The notes: a model not told the origin generated them from the sequence alone. A DNA stretch of 64,000 nt from Diabrotica undecimpunctata (GCF_040954645.1 NC_092804.1:86917217-86981216); one strand, 5' to 3'. Positions 41,878-52,549 are shown, counted from the first letter of the stretch. Made by a program: numbers and translations.

Positions 41878-44867
41878 AGAAAGCCGACTGGAAATTATAT
41901 GAACAATTTTCCGAAGATATCTTCTCTCAATCTGAAGATATAAATTCATATGAAAATTTTTTGCACAATATAAATACAACTGCATCCTACTGCATCCCCA
42001 AATTTAAAATAAAAAAACCAACTTCCAGAGGAAAATACTGGTGGGATTTAGAATGTGAGGAAGCAGTCACAAGAAGACGGGAAAGTTTTTGTATATTCAA
42101 AGATCATCCAAACCAAGAAAACCTACTTAAGTATAAAAAAGATGATGCCCACGTGAAGAAGATCACTAAACAAGCTAAAAGAAATAGCTGGAGAGATTAT
42201 GTCAGGTCCTTAAATAGGTCGGTCCCTATTAAAGATGTATGGTCAAAAGTTAATAGACTAAAAAATAGAAAAACTAAGAACAAAGTCCCTATAATACTAT
42301 CGGAAGCTTCATGGATAGAAGAGTTCCACCAAAATATCACTCCACTGTCTGCAGAATTAGTAATTCCTGACCTACAAGTGAATGCGCAATACGACTATCC
42401 AGAACAAATCCGCTTCTTAATCAAACCATTTTCTGGCACTGAACTTTACTTTTCGTTAAAGAAAAATTCAAATTCAGCACCAGGTGCTGATGAAATCCAT
42501 TACTCGATGCTATCAAATCTTTCAAAAATTGGTAAGACTGTGCTTCTGAATATATACAATGAAATTTGGTCACGCCGCATAAAGATTCCTGACGATTGGC
42601 ACGTTTATACTATTCTCCCGATCTTAAAACCCGGAAAATCATTAAATAATTGTGATTCTTACCGTCCAATAGGACTGGCTTCATGTATACTTAAAACATA
42701 TGAGAGACTAATTAAAAACCGTTTGGAATTTTGGTTAGAAAAGAACGACCTATTACCAAAAACTCAGTTTGGTTTTAGAAAAGGTAAATCCACACAAGAA
42801 AGCCTGAGTCACTTATTGATAGACATTTATGATTCCTTTACTGATAAGAAAGCAGTTAGTGCTTTGTTTTTAGATATAAAAGGGGCTTATGACAATGTTA
42901 ATCTCCACATTCTATATGCGAAAATGTTGGAAATAGGAATACCTGAAACTGTAACATGGAATATCATTAATTTGTATGTTAATCGATCAGTACACGTTAG
43001 ATTAAATGGAGATAAGTCTAACACACGGTACACATCTTTGGGACTACCACAAGGTAGCATCTTGAGTCCTCTATTATATATTCTGTATACTGCTGATTTA
43101 GAAAATAAACTTCCTCAACATATAAAAATCTTACAGTATGCTGATGATGTTGCAATTTATGTAGAAAATAAGTCAATAGATAAATGTAATGAGTATCTTA
43201 AATCGGGATTGAATATTATAAAAAAATGGGCGACGGATAAGAATTTAACAATCTCGGAGAGTAAATCAACCATTGTTACTTTTACCAGAAAACGATATTC
43301 TCCTCCAAACCACCTACAATTTGATAATTATAAAATTCATTATAAAACTTCAATAAAATTTCTTGGCTTATTCTTAGACTCAAAATTAAATTGGAAAGAA
43401 CACACAAATTATATATTGCGAAGAACGGAAAACGCAATGAATATCATCAAGACTGTAAGTGTCAGTAACTGGGGAGCTGACCCAAACATCTCAATATTAC
43501 TATACAGAAATTTAATGAGATTGATCCTAGATTACGGATCTATATTCTATGGCTCAGCATCAAACGCTGTACTCCAAAAAATCGAAAGTATAAAAAATAA
43601 AGCACTTAGGTTAAGCACTGGTTATCTTCGTAGTACTCCCATATTGGTCATGGAATGTGAGCTTAATGAACCTCCACTTTCATTACGCAGAGAATTCTTA
43701 AGTGAGAAATTTATAGTTAAAGTGGCAGTTAACAATAAAGTGTTGTTGAGTAAAATTGTACAACTAACCACTACATACCTAACTCATCATTACTGGGAAA
43801 AAAAGAAGCAGCTTTTAGTTGTGGAAAGTTTTCTCAACGTTTCTAGTTACATTGATGACATACACCAAATGGAACAAACCTCATGTCGAAAATTAAACTA
43901 TGAAGATTATTTATCTCCATTTAACTGTCATTTAAGTAATATTCTTGCCACAGATTTTCTTACTAAAATAGATCACCTTCAGTATGTACAACATCATTGG
44001 GGGAGTTATCAAAAATTATATACAGATGGTTCAAAAATGGACGGCAAAGTTGGATATGCTATATTCTACCCCCAAAAAAGTATAAAGATAAACAACAGAT
44101 TACCTGACAAAATGACAACTTTCACAGCTGAACTCGTAGCAGTCAAAGAAGCCTACAAAATATGTATGAATCAAAAAGAACTAAAATATGTTATATTTAC
44201 AGACTGCCAAAGCATTGTACATAAACTGAAATATAATTTACATAATTTTGAAGAAAATTATATCATCAGTGACATCATAGCACTGAATAGTGAAGCTTTG
44301 AAATCGGGCAAAAATATCATATTGTGCTGGATAAAAGCACATATTGGTATAAAAAACAACGAAATAGTAGATGATCTGGCTAAAAAAGAAACAATGAAAG
44401 AATCCACTCTGCAAACCTATCAACTTCCTATGGGTGATTTAATATCTGTAATCAGATCTATTAAACGCACAAAATGGCAGGGACACTACAACAATTCAGA
44501 CAAAGGCAAATTTTATAAAAGAATCCAACCGAAAATTTCCGTCAAGACATGGTTTAAACAAGTTTCCAACAGAGGCTTCATCAAAACTATTTGTAGAATA
44601 AGAAGCAATCATTGTATGACTCCAGTATACAAAAGAAAAATAGGACTGACAAATAATAATGAATGTATATGTGGAGAGCTAGCTGATCTACAACATATAT
44701 TGTTAGAATGTCCTTTACATTTTATTGAAATATCAAATTTTTTTACCAAGCTTGTTCAAGTTAATGTTCAATTACCTTCTAATCTAACACATCTTTTAGA
44801 GTCAAAGAATCTAGATGTATATAAAATTTTATATGGTCATATTAATTGTTTAAAATTAAAGCTCTGA
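41766..44867 (+). CDS. LINE ORF2, reverse transcriptase and RNase H part
   Basis: The authentic part begins after the TA-run at about 41850 (YNPYSQKWNLKKADWK); the first ~25 codons listed from 41766 are an out-of-frame reading of the endonuclease. RT blocks: NSNSAPGADEIHYSML, YRPIGLASCILK, FGFRKGKSTQES, LFLDIKGAYDNV, GLPQGSILSPLLY and LQYADDVAIY (active site). RNase H: LYTDGSKMDGKVGYAIF, FTAELVAVKEAY, FTDCQSIVHKL, CWIKAHIGIKNNEIVD. The C-terminus has CICGELADLQHILLECP, the usual Cys-His block. Length and order fit I-clade ORF2. Confidence 0.92.
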   Translation: MENTSRPIRFRPCTYKDRIRGSTNSYIYNPYSQKWNLKKADWKLYEQFSEDIFSQSEDINSYENFLHNINTTASYCIPKFKIKKPTSRGKYWWDLECEEAVTRRRESFCIFKDHPNQENLLKYKKDDAHVKKITKQAKRNSWRDYVRSLNRSVPIKDVWSKVNRLKNRKTKNKVPIILSEASWIEEFHQNITPLSAELVIPDLQVNAQYDYPEQIRFLIKPFSGTELYFSLKKNSNSAPGADEIHYSMLSNLSKIGKTVLLNIYNEIWSRRIKIPDDWHVYTILPILKPGKSLNNCDSYRPIGLASCILKTYERLIKNRLEFWLEKNDLLPKTQFGFRKGKSTQESLSHLLIDIYDSFTDKKAVSALFLDIKGAYDNVNLHILYAKMLEIGIPETVTWNIINLYVNRSVHVRLNGDKSNTRYTSLGLPQGSILSPLLYILYTADLENKLPQHIKILQYADDVAIYVENKSIDKCNEYLKSGLNIIKKWATDKNLTISESKSTIVTFTRKRYSPPNHLQFDNYKIHYKTSIKFLGLFLDSKLNWKEHTNYILRRTENAMNIIKTVSVSNWGADPNISILLYRNLMRLILDYGSIFYGSASNAVLQKIESIKNKALRLSTGYLRSTPILVMECELNEPPLSLRREFLSEKFIVKVAVNNKVLLSKIVQLTTTYLTHHYWEKKKQLLVVESFLNVSSYIDDIHQMEQTSCRKLNYEDYLSPFNCHLSNILATDFLTKIDHLQYVQHHWGSYQKLYTDGSKMDGKVGYAIFYPQKSIKINNRLPDKMTTFTAELVAVKEAYKICMNQKELKYVIFTDCQSIVHKLKYNLHNFEENYIISDIIALNSEALKSGKNIILCWIKAHIGIKNNEIVDDLAKKETMKESTLQTYQLPMGDLISVIRSIKRTKWQGHYNNSDKGKFYKRIQPKISVKTWFKQVSNRGFIKTICRIRSNHCMTPVYKRKIGLTNNNECICGELADLQHILLECPLHFIEISNFFTKLVQVNVQLPSNLTHLLESKNLDVYKILYGHINCLKLKL

Positions 44868-45125
44868 CAAAAAAAACAATAAAAAAAATAATAAAGAATA
44901 AAAAAAATGGAGAACAAAATAAAAAAAAAATAAAATAAAAAAAAAAGTTACTAAGAAGATGTAAACCTCCGAGGTGTCGAATCGGGTTTAGATCTTAGCG
45001 TAGTAATAAAAAAAAAATAAAACAAAATAAAAAAAAAGTAAAAAAAAAATTTAAAAAAAAAAATTAAAAAAAAAGATACAAAAAATAAAACAGCAAAAAC
45101 AGAGTAAACTAGTAAGTAAGTTTCT

Positions 45126-45696
45126 AACATTCCATGTCTTAACTGTCAATACAATAGTTTTAAATTTAAATACTAACAATATCTTGTGTAAAGAGAGAAC
45201 TCAAAACAAATTGACTGGCCAGTTGGTTGTCAAAACCAGTGCCAATAAAACAAACACACACACAGTATCTTTATTCATTGCCGCATTATTATTTATTCTT
45301 TTTATATCCGCATATAATATTCATTTCATCATCTCTACATATAACTCTCTATATTTCATATTTCAATATTTCATATAATTCTATTTTTCATCTTATTTCC
45401 GCATATACTATTTATCATTATAATATTCCCTATTTCCCAATTTCTACAAAATATCGATTTGTCCATAGTACTTTGCTCATTTATTTATACTTGTAACTCC
45501 TATAAATCTACTTGAAAATAAATCAACCTTTTTTGTTTATATAAATTCATCATTATTCTGTACATCTGTTCCTAATAAATTATTTAATTATCAAATTTAT
45601 CTCAAGATATGCTTATTTATTAATTATCCTTCTATTTACAAAACTTATATCTTATAATACCAAATTCGTTCCATAATATTGCCTACCCTTGTATGT
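45126..45696. other. Gypsy C 3' non-coding region, right of nested LINE
   Basis: AT-rich, repeated TTTCATAT-like motifs; no gene. Confidence 0.4.
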
Positions 45697-46352
45697 TTAT
45701 TCATAATACTTATAAATTCCCTCTATATTAAATATCCCTCTAATTTTATTAGTTTCTGGATGTCTTAGTTCATAACTGTTTACCCCATGTTCAGTACTAA
45801 TGACATAAGGTCCTTCAAATGGCAAAAGTAATTTTCCACACAGATTTTCATCCCTTTTAGGCACCTGTAGTGACCTGATAAGTACCTTCTCCTCTTTTTC
45901 AAAAGTAACTCTTTTCTTTCTCTTCTTATTGATTCTATTTACATAACGATTAGCATTTCTTATTAAATTTTGGTTCACCTTCTTTATTACTTCTTGAATG
46001 TCCCCTGTATCACTGATTTCCCAGGGTCTTTCTGGATACTTTCCAGACATTAGGAAATATGGGCATTGTTTGGTGATTCCATGTGGTGTCTCATTTAAAA
46101 ATCTTTCAACTTGTGGCAAATTTTCCTGCCATAAATAATGTTGTCTAGCACACAAAATTCTTAAGAATTTTACCACCTCTTTGGCGTATCTTTCTGCAGG
46201 ATTAGATGCGGGTCTTCTGATACTAATGAAATTTAATTGGATTTTCTTTTCTTCACAAACTCTTTTTAATCTTGGACTTTCAAAATATGTGGCATGATCT
46301 AAGATAATTGTTTCTGGAGTACCTACTTCCTCTATGTATTTTTCTAGATAGT
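45697..46352 (-). pseudogene. Gypsy C integrase, C-terminal part
   Basis: 46176-45697 reads QENLPQVERFLNETPHGITK and later LLPFEGPYVISTEHGVNSYE, an SH3-like GPY/F-type module, and ends at the natural stop 45697. Upstream to 46352 the core continues (GTPETIILDHATYF-like, with the second catalytic Asp) to the LINE insertion point. Confidence 0.8.
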
Positions 46353-46366
46353 ATTTTACGGTTTTT

Positions 46367-46629
46367 GGTCACCTAGACAAACTGGCTTGGTCACCTAGAA
46401 AGAATGCCAGATAATCGAGCTGTAAAAGTAATCCAGAGATGGAAGCCCCAAGGAAACAGAACAAGAGGAAGGCCCCGTAAAAGATGGATAGACGACGTAG
46501 AGAGGGATCTTAAAACCATGAACATCAGGCAGTGGCGAAGGAAAGTATCCGACAGGGCAGAATGGAAGAACATTGTTAAGCAGGCCAAGACTCACAAAGG
46601 GTTGTAGCGCCATTAGAAGAAGAAGAAGA
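46367..46629 (+). mobile_element. RTE-type LINE 3' fragment with 14-bp target duplication
   Basis: ATTTTACGGTTTTT at 46353-46366 and 46630-46643. The fragment encodes the RTE C-terminus (RTRGRPRKRWIDDVERDLKT, EWKNIVKQAKTHKGL) and ends in GAAGAAGAAGAAG. It splits the integrase of gypsy C and is therefore younger than it. Confidence 0.92.
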
Positions 46630-47497
46630 ATTTTACGGTTTTTACATTTGTCCTTTCGCTGGGATATAACTTTACAAATTTTGTATGTATGTCAATAATT
46701 ATAAAAATATTTTTGCAACCCTGTTCACTTATGGCTAAATTACTGACAAAATCGATAGCAACTAATTTTAAAGGTCTCTCTGCAACTATGGATTTTGCTA
46801 CATTAACATTGTGGAAATTCTTCTCCTTTGCTAACTGACAAATGGTACAACTTTTAGTGATGTTTTTCGCCATGGATATATCTTTTCTTGTAAAATAATT
46901 TTCCCTAAACAACATCCATAATTTTCTGCTCCCTCTATGACCATATTCAGCATGTAGATCTCTCATGATTTCTTCTGCTAATTCTTTGGTTACGACATAA
47001 ACTTCTATGGTTTCCAACTTCTTACACCATACTCCATTGATGTTGATTGCTCTGTTCTTTTCTGCTTCTACCAATCATCTCGGATCTTCCAAGATTCTTT
47101 CTAACGAATACAGTCCTTCTTCATTCTTCATTCTGTTGATTCCAATTTGATATTTTCTTCCTTCACTTCTTTGTTGTGCTTCTCTGCTTAGTACATCTGC
47201 TACAATGTTTGACTTGCCTGGAATATGTCTAATTTCGAAGTCATATTCTTGTAACAAAAGGCTCCATCTATGAATTCTGTTGTTGGCAAACCTGTTTTTA
47301 AACAAAGTTGTCAGAGCAGAATGACCCGTTTCCAATACAAAATGTGCTCCTAACAAAAAAAATCTTAATTTGGTAACACAGTAGATCACACTTGCCATTT
47401 CTAGTTCCGTTGCTAAATATCTTTTTTCAAAATCTTTGGTTACCCTAGATACGAAACTTATAGGAACTTCCTTTTCTTCTTGTTGTTGTAGCAACAC
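46613..47497 (-). pseudogene. Gypsy C RNase H and integrase N-terminal half
   Basis: 47497-47075: VPISFVSRVTKDFEKRY, RFFLLGAHFVLETGH, YDFEIRHIPGKSNIVAD (RNase H). After an in-frame TGA (47077-47075): GHRGSRKLWMLFRENYF, CTICQLAKE (zinc-binding), VAIDFVSNLA (first catalytic Asp) and FIIIDIHTKFVKLYP, up to the LINE at 46643. Confidence 0.88.
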
Positions 47498-49078
47498 TCA
47501 AGCTAATCTCTCACATGATGCATCCGTTCTTAGTATAAACTCCTTATCATACTGCGGATGATACACTTGCAAATTAGTTGTAAAAATTTGTTTTAATTGT
47601 AAAAAAGCTGTATTTCTTTCTGGAGTCCATTCCCATTTCTGGTTCTTCTTTAACAGTTCTATTAGTGGCACTTCCATCCTACTTAGGTCTCGAATTAATC
47701 GTTTAAAATAATTCAATATTCCTAAGAAACCTCTGAGTGTTTTGAGATTATGTGGTGTGGCAAATTCTTGAATCGTTTGTATCCTTTCTGGATCCATACT
47801 GACTCCTTGTGTATTGAGCACATATCCTAGATATTTGACTTCTTTTTGGTAAAAAGAGCATTTTTCCAAATTTAATTTTAAACCTGCTGTTTCTAACTCC
47901 TCCATTAATGTTTTTAGGTGATCCTGATGTGACAACTCATCTTCAGAAAATACCAAGATGTCGTCTATGTAGTGGAGAATGAACCTTTCATATTTGTTCA
48001 GAATGGAATGCAAAGTTCTGACCAGTGCTGCACATGAACTCTGGAGTCCAAATGGTACCACACAGAATTGGTACACAATACCATCCACCATGAATGCTGT
48101 ATAACATCTGCTTTCTTTGGCTAATGGAATAAGCCAAAAGCTATGCCGAAGGTCCAACTTTGAAAAGACTTTAGCTTTAGTGATTCTTCCAAAAATACCC
48201 TCAACATTCATTGGACTCTCATATTGTTTTCTCGTATAGCTGTTGATATTACGAGCATCCAGGCATATCCTGATTTCTCCTGATTTTTTTCTTACACATG
48301 TGATGGCACTAATATAAGGAGAATTACTTCTTTCTGTTATTCCATCCCTCAGCATTTTATCCAGCTCTCGGTACACCTCATTCTTTAATTTGTACGGAAT
48401 GGGATATGTCTTCATTTTATAATTCTTGATTTCTTTGTTCATTTCCAATTTATGTACATATTGTTTTGCCACACACACCTCTTGATTGAATAACCTCTGA
48501 TGTTCCTTTAACGAACTTCTTATCTCCATTTCATGTTCCTTTGGCACTAAAATAATTTCTTCTGAACTGTTTACTTGACAAATCTGAAATTCTTCTTTAT
48601 TCAAAATCTCTTCTTTATTTAATTTACAAAATTTAATAGATTCTTGATCAATTTGTAAAGTTTGATTGACATAGTTAATAATCATTTTATGTTTTTCCAT
48701 TTCATCATTTCCCAATACTATCTCAAAATTTAAGTGATCTACCACTAACATTTGTATTTCATACATTTTATTTCCCAATTTTACATTACAGATTATAGAA
48801 CTATTAGTATCATATAATTTTTTATTATTCGCCCCTATTAATGATAATTTATTTGTTTTTATCACCATAATATTGTCCTTATTTAAATTATTTACAATGT
48901 TTTTGTTGATTAGAGTTACTTCTGAACTTGTATCTAATAATAACTTGTATGCTGAATCTTGTATGTACCCTTCAATAAACTTTAAAGTATTAGTGTTATT
49001 ATTTTTATTTAATTCCCCAGTATCTCTAATAAACTCCCTTGGATGTTCATACTTTGATAAGTAGACAATATTATGCAC
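47498..49078 (-). CDS. Gypsy C protease and reverse transcriptase (526 codons open)
   Basis: Protease region: YKLLLDTSSEVTLI, where the usual DTG reads DTS, and FEIVLGNDEM. RT: YPIPYKLKNEVYRELDKMLR, ISAITCVRKKSGEIRICLD, FSKLDLRHSFWLIP, FCVVPFGLQSS and ILHYIDDILVFSED with an intact YIDD site, then LGYVLNTQGV and LRGFLGILNYFKRLI. It ends at TGA 47500-47498 in the RNase H, with the same frame continuing. The start follows Gag in a different frame, so expression would need frameshifting, or the shift is a mutation. Confidence 0.9.
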   Translation of the reverse strand: MHNIVYLSKYEHPREFIRDTGELNKNNNTNTLKFIEGYIQDSAYKLLLDTSSEVTLINKNIVNNLNKDNIMVIKTNKLSLIGANNKKLYDTNSSIICNVKLGNKMYEIQMLVVDHLNFEIVLGNDEMEKHKMIINYVNQTLQIDQESIKFCKLNKEEILNKEEFQICQVNSSEEIILVPKEHEMEIRSSLKEHQRLFNQEVCVAKQYVHKLEMNKEIKNYKMKTYPIPYKLKNEVYRELDKMLRDGITERSNSPYISAITCVRKKSGEIRICLDARNINSYTRKQYESPMNVEGIFGRITKAKVFSKLDLRHSFWLIPLAKESRCYTAFMVDGIVYQFCVVPFGLQSSCAALVRTLHSILNKYERFILHYIDDILVFSEDELSHQDHLKTLMEELETAGLKLNLEKCSFYQKEVKYLGYVLNTQGVSMDPERIQTIQEFATPHNLKTLRGFLGILNYFKRLIRDLSRMEVPLIELLKKNQKWEWTPERNTAFLQLKQIFTTNLQVYHPQYDKEFILRTDASCERLA

Positions 49079-49089
49079 ATAGGAGCGGT

Positions 49090-49377
49090 CTAAACAAAAT
49101 TTCTCCCTTCTGCATCAACACTTGCTTCCCCTCTATCCTCCTCTGTTCTAACTACATTCACCTGTCTTCTCTCCTCATTTTCCCCCCTATTATATCTTGG
49201 ATTCCCTTCTCTGTAAACTTCCCTATTTCTCGTCTCCTGTGGATAATTTCCCTGGTTCTGTCTCCAATTATTGCCTCTGTCATTTCCTTGTCTCCAGTTA
49301 TTCCCTCTATCATTGTTTGGATTCCCTTGTCTACGTTCCCAGTTATATCTTCCGATATCTCTCCTGACATTGTTCAT
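49090..49377 (-). CDS. Gypsy C Arg/Asn-rich segment between Gag and Pol
   Basis: 95 codons. The ATG overlaps the Gag stop (ATGA-type). It contains repeats of DRGNNWRQ and is strongly basic, continuing the R/N-rich nucleic-acid-binding tail of Gag in another frame. Either a real -1 frameshift product or the Gag tail displaced by a small indel. Confidence 0.5.
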   Translation of the reverse strand: MNNVRRDIGRYNWERRQGNPNNDRGNNWRQGNDRGNNWRQNQGNYPQETRNREVYREGNPRYNRGENEERRQVNVVRTEEDRGEASVDAEGRNFV

Positions 49378-51014
49378 ATTCTCTCTCCCCTATTTGTAAA
49401 ATCCCTGCTTCTATTTTGTCTCTCAAATTCTCTTTCCCTATAATTATTCCCTCGATTCACATATCCCTGTCTATTTGCTGTGTTATTCCTATATGTCCCT
49501 TGCTCTTGTCCATTTCGATTCTGCGTCCCTACACTCCTCTCAATCCTCTGAAGATATCCTGTCAGACTTCCCATGGTCTTTATATTGTGGAGAGCTATTG
49601 TTTCTGCCATGTTATGGTTATATTGCCTGACGATGTATAGGACAATCTCCTCTTCTCGCATAGCCGGTTCTAAGTATTGTGCTGTCTGGAATAACTGCAT
49701 TGCGTACAGATTGTAGTTGGTACTTTTTTCATAATTGAATTTCCCAAAATACAACCGCTCCCTGAAACTAGCCTGTTGGTTTTCTCCCCAAAAATAGTTA
49801 ATAAACTTGGCCTCAAATTCCTGCACATTATTTATGGAATTTTCATTATTGCAAAACCATAATAATGGCATGCCCACTAACATGTTTCGAATATTCAATT
49901 TCATTTCTATCGGATCCCTTACATTCTTTACCTTATTTTTGATGATATCTACAAATATTCTAGGATGTAAGTGATTCAGGTTTCCGTCAAACTTAATTCC
50001 CCCATCATTATAACTCGGCATCACAGTACTCACTCCCCTTGTTTGTCCTAGATTTGATTCCAAACGCTGAATCTCCTCACTTGCATTTTTAAATTTCTCT
50101 CTCAATTCCTCAACTTGTCCCTGTAATACTCTATCTCCCTTTTCCGCCTGATTTGCATGCCTACCCATTTCCAGTTCCAAATTCTGCAATCCCATCTTTA
50201 TATTGTTTTTGATAATGGTAAGTTTTTCCTCATGATCCTGAGTTTGCCTTTTAACACTTTCTACCTCCCTAACAATCTCTTTATTCTGCTTATTAACTTC
50301 TTTGTTTATTTCCCTTGGTAAATTCTCTTGAATGGATGTTCCCAACTCTACAAATCTGCTCCCAATTTCCTGTCCTATTTCCGCTCTAATTATGGCCTTT
50401 TCTCTGGATATCTCCTCCTGTACATTCCTCTTAAAATTCTCACTTTCTCCTCTGACCTGTTCTACTTTCTCTTCTAAACCTTGGGTAATGTGTAGCATCT
50501 CTTCCCTGACTATCTTCACTTGTTCTTTGATTTCTTCCCTCATTTTAATTAACTCTCTCCTAAGTTCTCCTTTAATATTATTTTCCATTTTGTTCATATC
50601 CCCCCTAATATTGTTAATATTAATATCCATTTTGTGCATATCCCCCCTAATATTATGATCCATCTGTTGTAGCATCCGCATTATTTGCCTCATATCCATC
50701 TGTGTCATCCCTGACTCTCCAACATCTCCTTCCCTGCGTCTCTCCTCCTGCACTCTACTTTCATCCTCACTTTCATCACGTCTATATCTCACTGTCTCAT
50801 CCAACTCCTCTCTCAAACTATCTGTTAGACTTCCCTCTCTATCACCTTGTCCTGCTTCTTGTATGCCTTGCTCTAAATATACTAATACTTCTCCTGATCC
50901 TCCTCTGCTTTCTTCATCTACCTGTATATCCTGTTCCTGTTCTAACACCTGTTCTCCTTTACTCTCTTTCGGTACGACTTCTTTTCCATTTCTTAAAGTC
51001 ATTCGGTCTGCCAT
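49374..51014 (-). CDS. Gypsy C Gag (546 codons)
   Basis: Residues 1-110 are acidic. 115-330 form a long coiled coil (repeats such as NNIRGDMNKMENNIKGELRR and KIVREEMLHITQGLEEKVEQ). 345-480 is a capsid-like helical region (HPRIFVDIIKNKVKNVRDPI, NYFWGENQQASFRERLYFGK). The tail is rich in Arg, Asn and Gly with no zinc knuckle. The order fits insect gypsy Gag proteins. The frame is intact. Confidence 0.85.
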   Translation of the reverse strand: MADRMTLRNGKEVVPKESKGEQVLEQEQDIQVDEESRGGSGEVLVYLEQGIQEAGQGDREGSLTDSLREELDETVRYRRDESEDESRVQEERRREGDVGESGMTQMDMRQIMRMLQQMDHNIRGDMHKMDININNIRGDMNKMENNIKGELRRELIKMREEIKEQVKIVREEMLHITQGLEEKVEQVRGESENFKRNVQEEISREKAIIRAEIGQEIGSRFVELGTSIQENLPREINKEVNKQNKEIVREVESVKRQTQDHEEKLTIIKNNIKMGLQNLELEMGRHANQAEKGDRVLQGQVEELREKFKNASEEIQRLESNLGQTRGVSTVMPSYNDGGIKFDGNLNHLHPRIFVDIIKNKVKNVRDPIEMKLNIRNMLVGMPLLWFCNNENSINNVQEFEAKFINYFWGENQQASFRERLYFGKFNYEKSTNYNLYAMQLFQTAQYLEPAMREEEIVLYIVRQYNHNMAETIALHNIKTMGSLTGYLQRIERSVGTQNRNGQEQGTYRNNTANRQGYVNRGNNYREREFERQNRSRDFTNRGERI

Positions 51015-51180
51015 TTTATCCTAATATCTATTTATTCTCAAATTTAACTTTAACTGCCCCAGAATCTCTGCAACACTAATCACACCAATTTATTTTTACT
51101 CTAATCTGTGTAATATTAATAAATCTGCTTAAAAACACCCTTATTTCTGTTTTCCGAGAGGCCCCACGTTGTTAGCGTCA

Positions 51181-52417
51181 ATTGAAAAAGTTGTATTTTA
51201 TTAATTTTATTTTTATTTATAATAAATGTTGTAATTTTTAAAATATGTGGTTCGTTGTTTAATTTAATATATACCTCAGATAGCTCAATTATGTGTTCTA
51301 AGCAATCTGTCACTGTGTGACGTCGACTCTGTAGTCTCCTGGTATAGTTCAAAAAGAAATTAAACCAAAATTTACTTTAGACTTTTGATAAATTAACCCA
51401 AATGAAGCACGTTATTTATTAATATTGAACAAATTTAATATAAACAATAAAATTCGTCTGCAACTTGGGTTGCCTTTAAAAATTTACAAAAATAGGAATC
51501 GTATAAATCTTAATGTGGTTTAGTGTCGTGACAATAAAAATTTATTACAAAATGTGGAGACTCTCTACAAGTACCTAAAAACTAAATAAATATTGCAACT
51601 TTATAAAGTGTTTAAATGAACTATAAAGAAAAAGAAAATGAACACTTTATTCCGCTGACTTTTAACTTGCATTCAAATATAATCAAAATTTCAAATGATC
51701 CCCAAAATTATTATCCAACCTCACTTTAAAACAGTTCTGATTTATTTAAAGAAAACTAACTACTCGCAAAATAATCGGTGAAACTGGAATATCAATCCTC
51801 TCTTCGGAAGTTAAGGTACGTACTATTCTATTTTTAATTTAATGATCATCAATATTTTCAATTTTTTTAAGGCCTATCGCAATTATGTTAATTCATGAAT
51901 TTTAATTTTCTCAATTTAAATGACATTTCTGTACTCCAATAATAATTTATAAGTCAAATTGTTTCTCTTACTCTCTGGAACAAATTCTGGATATCTCTGC
52001 TGTGGAAACTGTGGAAAAACTAAAATTCTAATTAGACGAGTTAAAAAAACACTCCCGACCTATTCCACAGTTTCAGGGCTCCTCTTCGTCGAAAAATCCT
52101 CGTCGGCCTCCCCAAAAAACCCTCTTATCCGTTGCTAACAGCAACCAACGTTCTTTTTTTTTTCGTCTTCTATTTTTTTTAAACCATAAAACTGTCCTGT
52201 TCTGACACATTTGTCAATCCACATTAATTTCTCATAATCACTTTAATCACATCTAATTTGGGAATTTATAAAAAAAATGTTCAGATATAAAACTTATTCT
52301 ATTACAATGCTAATACAATTTATTCTTTTCATCTCCACATCATTGTAATTTCTTATTTAACAAAACCCCTATTAATTTAGCTCCCACAGACTTGCTTGAC
52401 AGTTTATTTTCTGACGT
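51181..52417 (-). repeat. Gypsy C 5' LTR (1237 bp)
   Basis: Inside it (51180 downward, element sense) follows TGACGCTAACAACGTGGGGC, the likely primer-binding site. Confidence 0.93.
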
Positions 52418-52478
52418 ATATAACACTATACCAGGTAAGTCAATCCTGTGTATCCTTTTTAACATATTGAAATCATTT

Positions 52479-52481
<3 letters not shown>

Positions 52482-52545
<64 letters not shown>
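52482..52545. repeat. (AT)n microsatellite
   Basis: About 32 AT units; 52418-52965 otherwise shows no gene. Confidence 0.95.

Positions 52546-52549
<4 letters not shown>

Larger units (their letters stand above)
39640..45125 (+). mobile_element. I-superfamily non-LTR retrotransposon, nearly full-length
   Basis: Two ORFs in the classical order (ORF1 39706-41085; ORF2 41167-44867) with a 5' leader and a long A-rich 3' end (44870-45110, many A8-A10 runs). ORF2 has endonuclease, RT and RNase H, typical of I-like clades. Only one disabling change was seen (a frameshift at about 41840), so it is young. It sits in opposite orientation inside the 3' non-coding part of gypsy C. Target duplications were not identified. 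Confidence 0.88.
37996..52417 (-). mobile_element. Ty3/gypsy LTR retrotransposon C, minus strand, young, with two nested LINEs
   Basis: LTRs 37996-39146 and 51181-52417 are nearly identical apart from an ~86-bp stretch present only in the right one (about 51722-51808). Flanks are ATAT on both sides, within (AT)n on the left. The interior, in element sense, has Gag (51014-49374), an Arg/Asn-rich piece, protease-RT-RNase H-integrase (49078-45697) and then non-coding DNA; no envelope gene was seen. LTR ends are not TG..CA (they start ACGTCAG and end TTCAAT in element sense). ATAT targets recall the 17.6/297-like gypsy group. Interrupted by an I-type LINE (about 39.6-45.1 kb) and an RTE fragment (46367-46629). 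Confidence 0.9.

Noticed and set aside
49039..51079. Plus-strand Ser/Leu-rich frames opposite gypsy C Gag
   Set aside because: Antisense of a Glu/Arg-rich coiled coil gives Leu/Ser-rich frames; not membrane proteins.
37996..52417. Envelope gene in gypsy C (endogenous retrovirus)
   Set aside because: The space between Pol and the 3' LTR, once the LINE is set aside, is about 1.1 kb of AT-rich DNA without an open frame; no signal peptide, furin site or transmembrane pattern seen.
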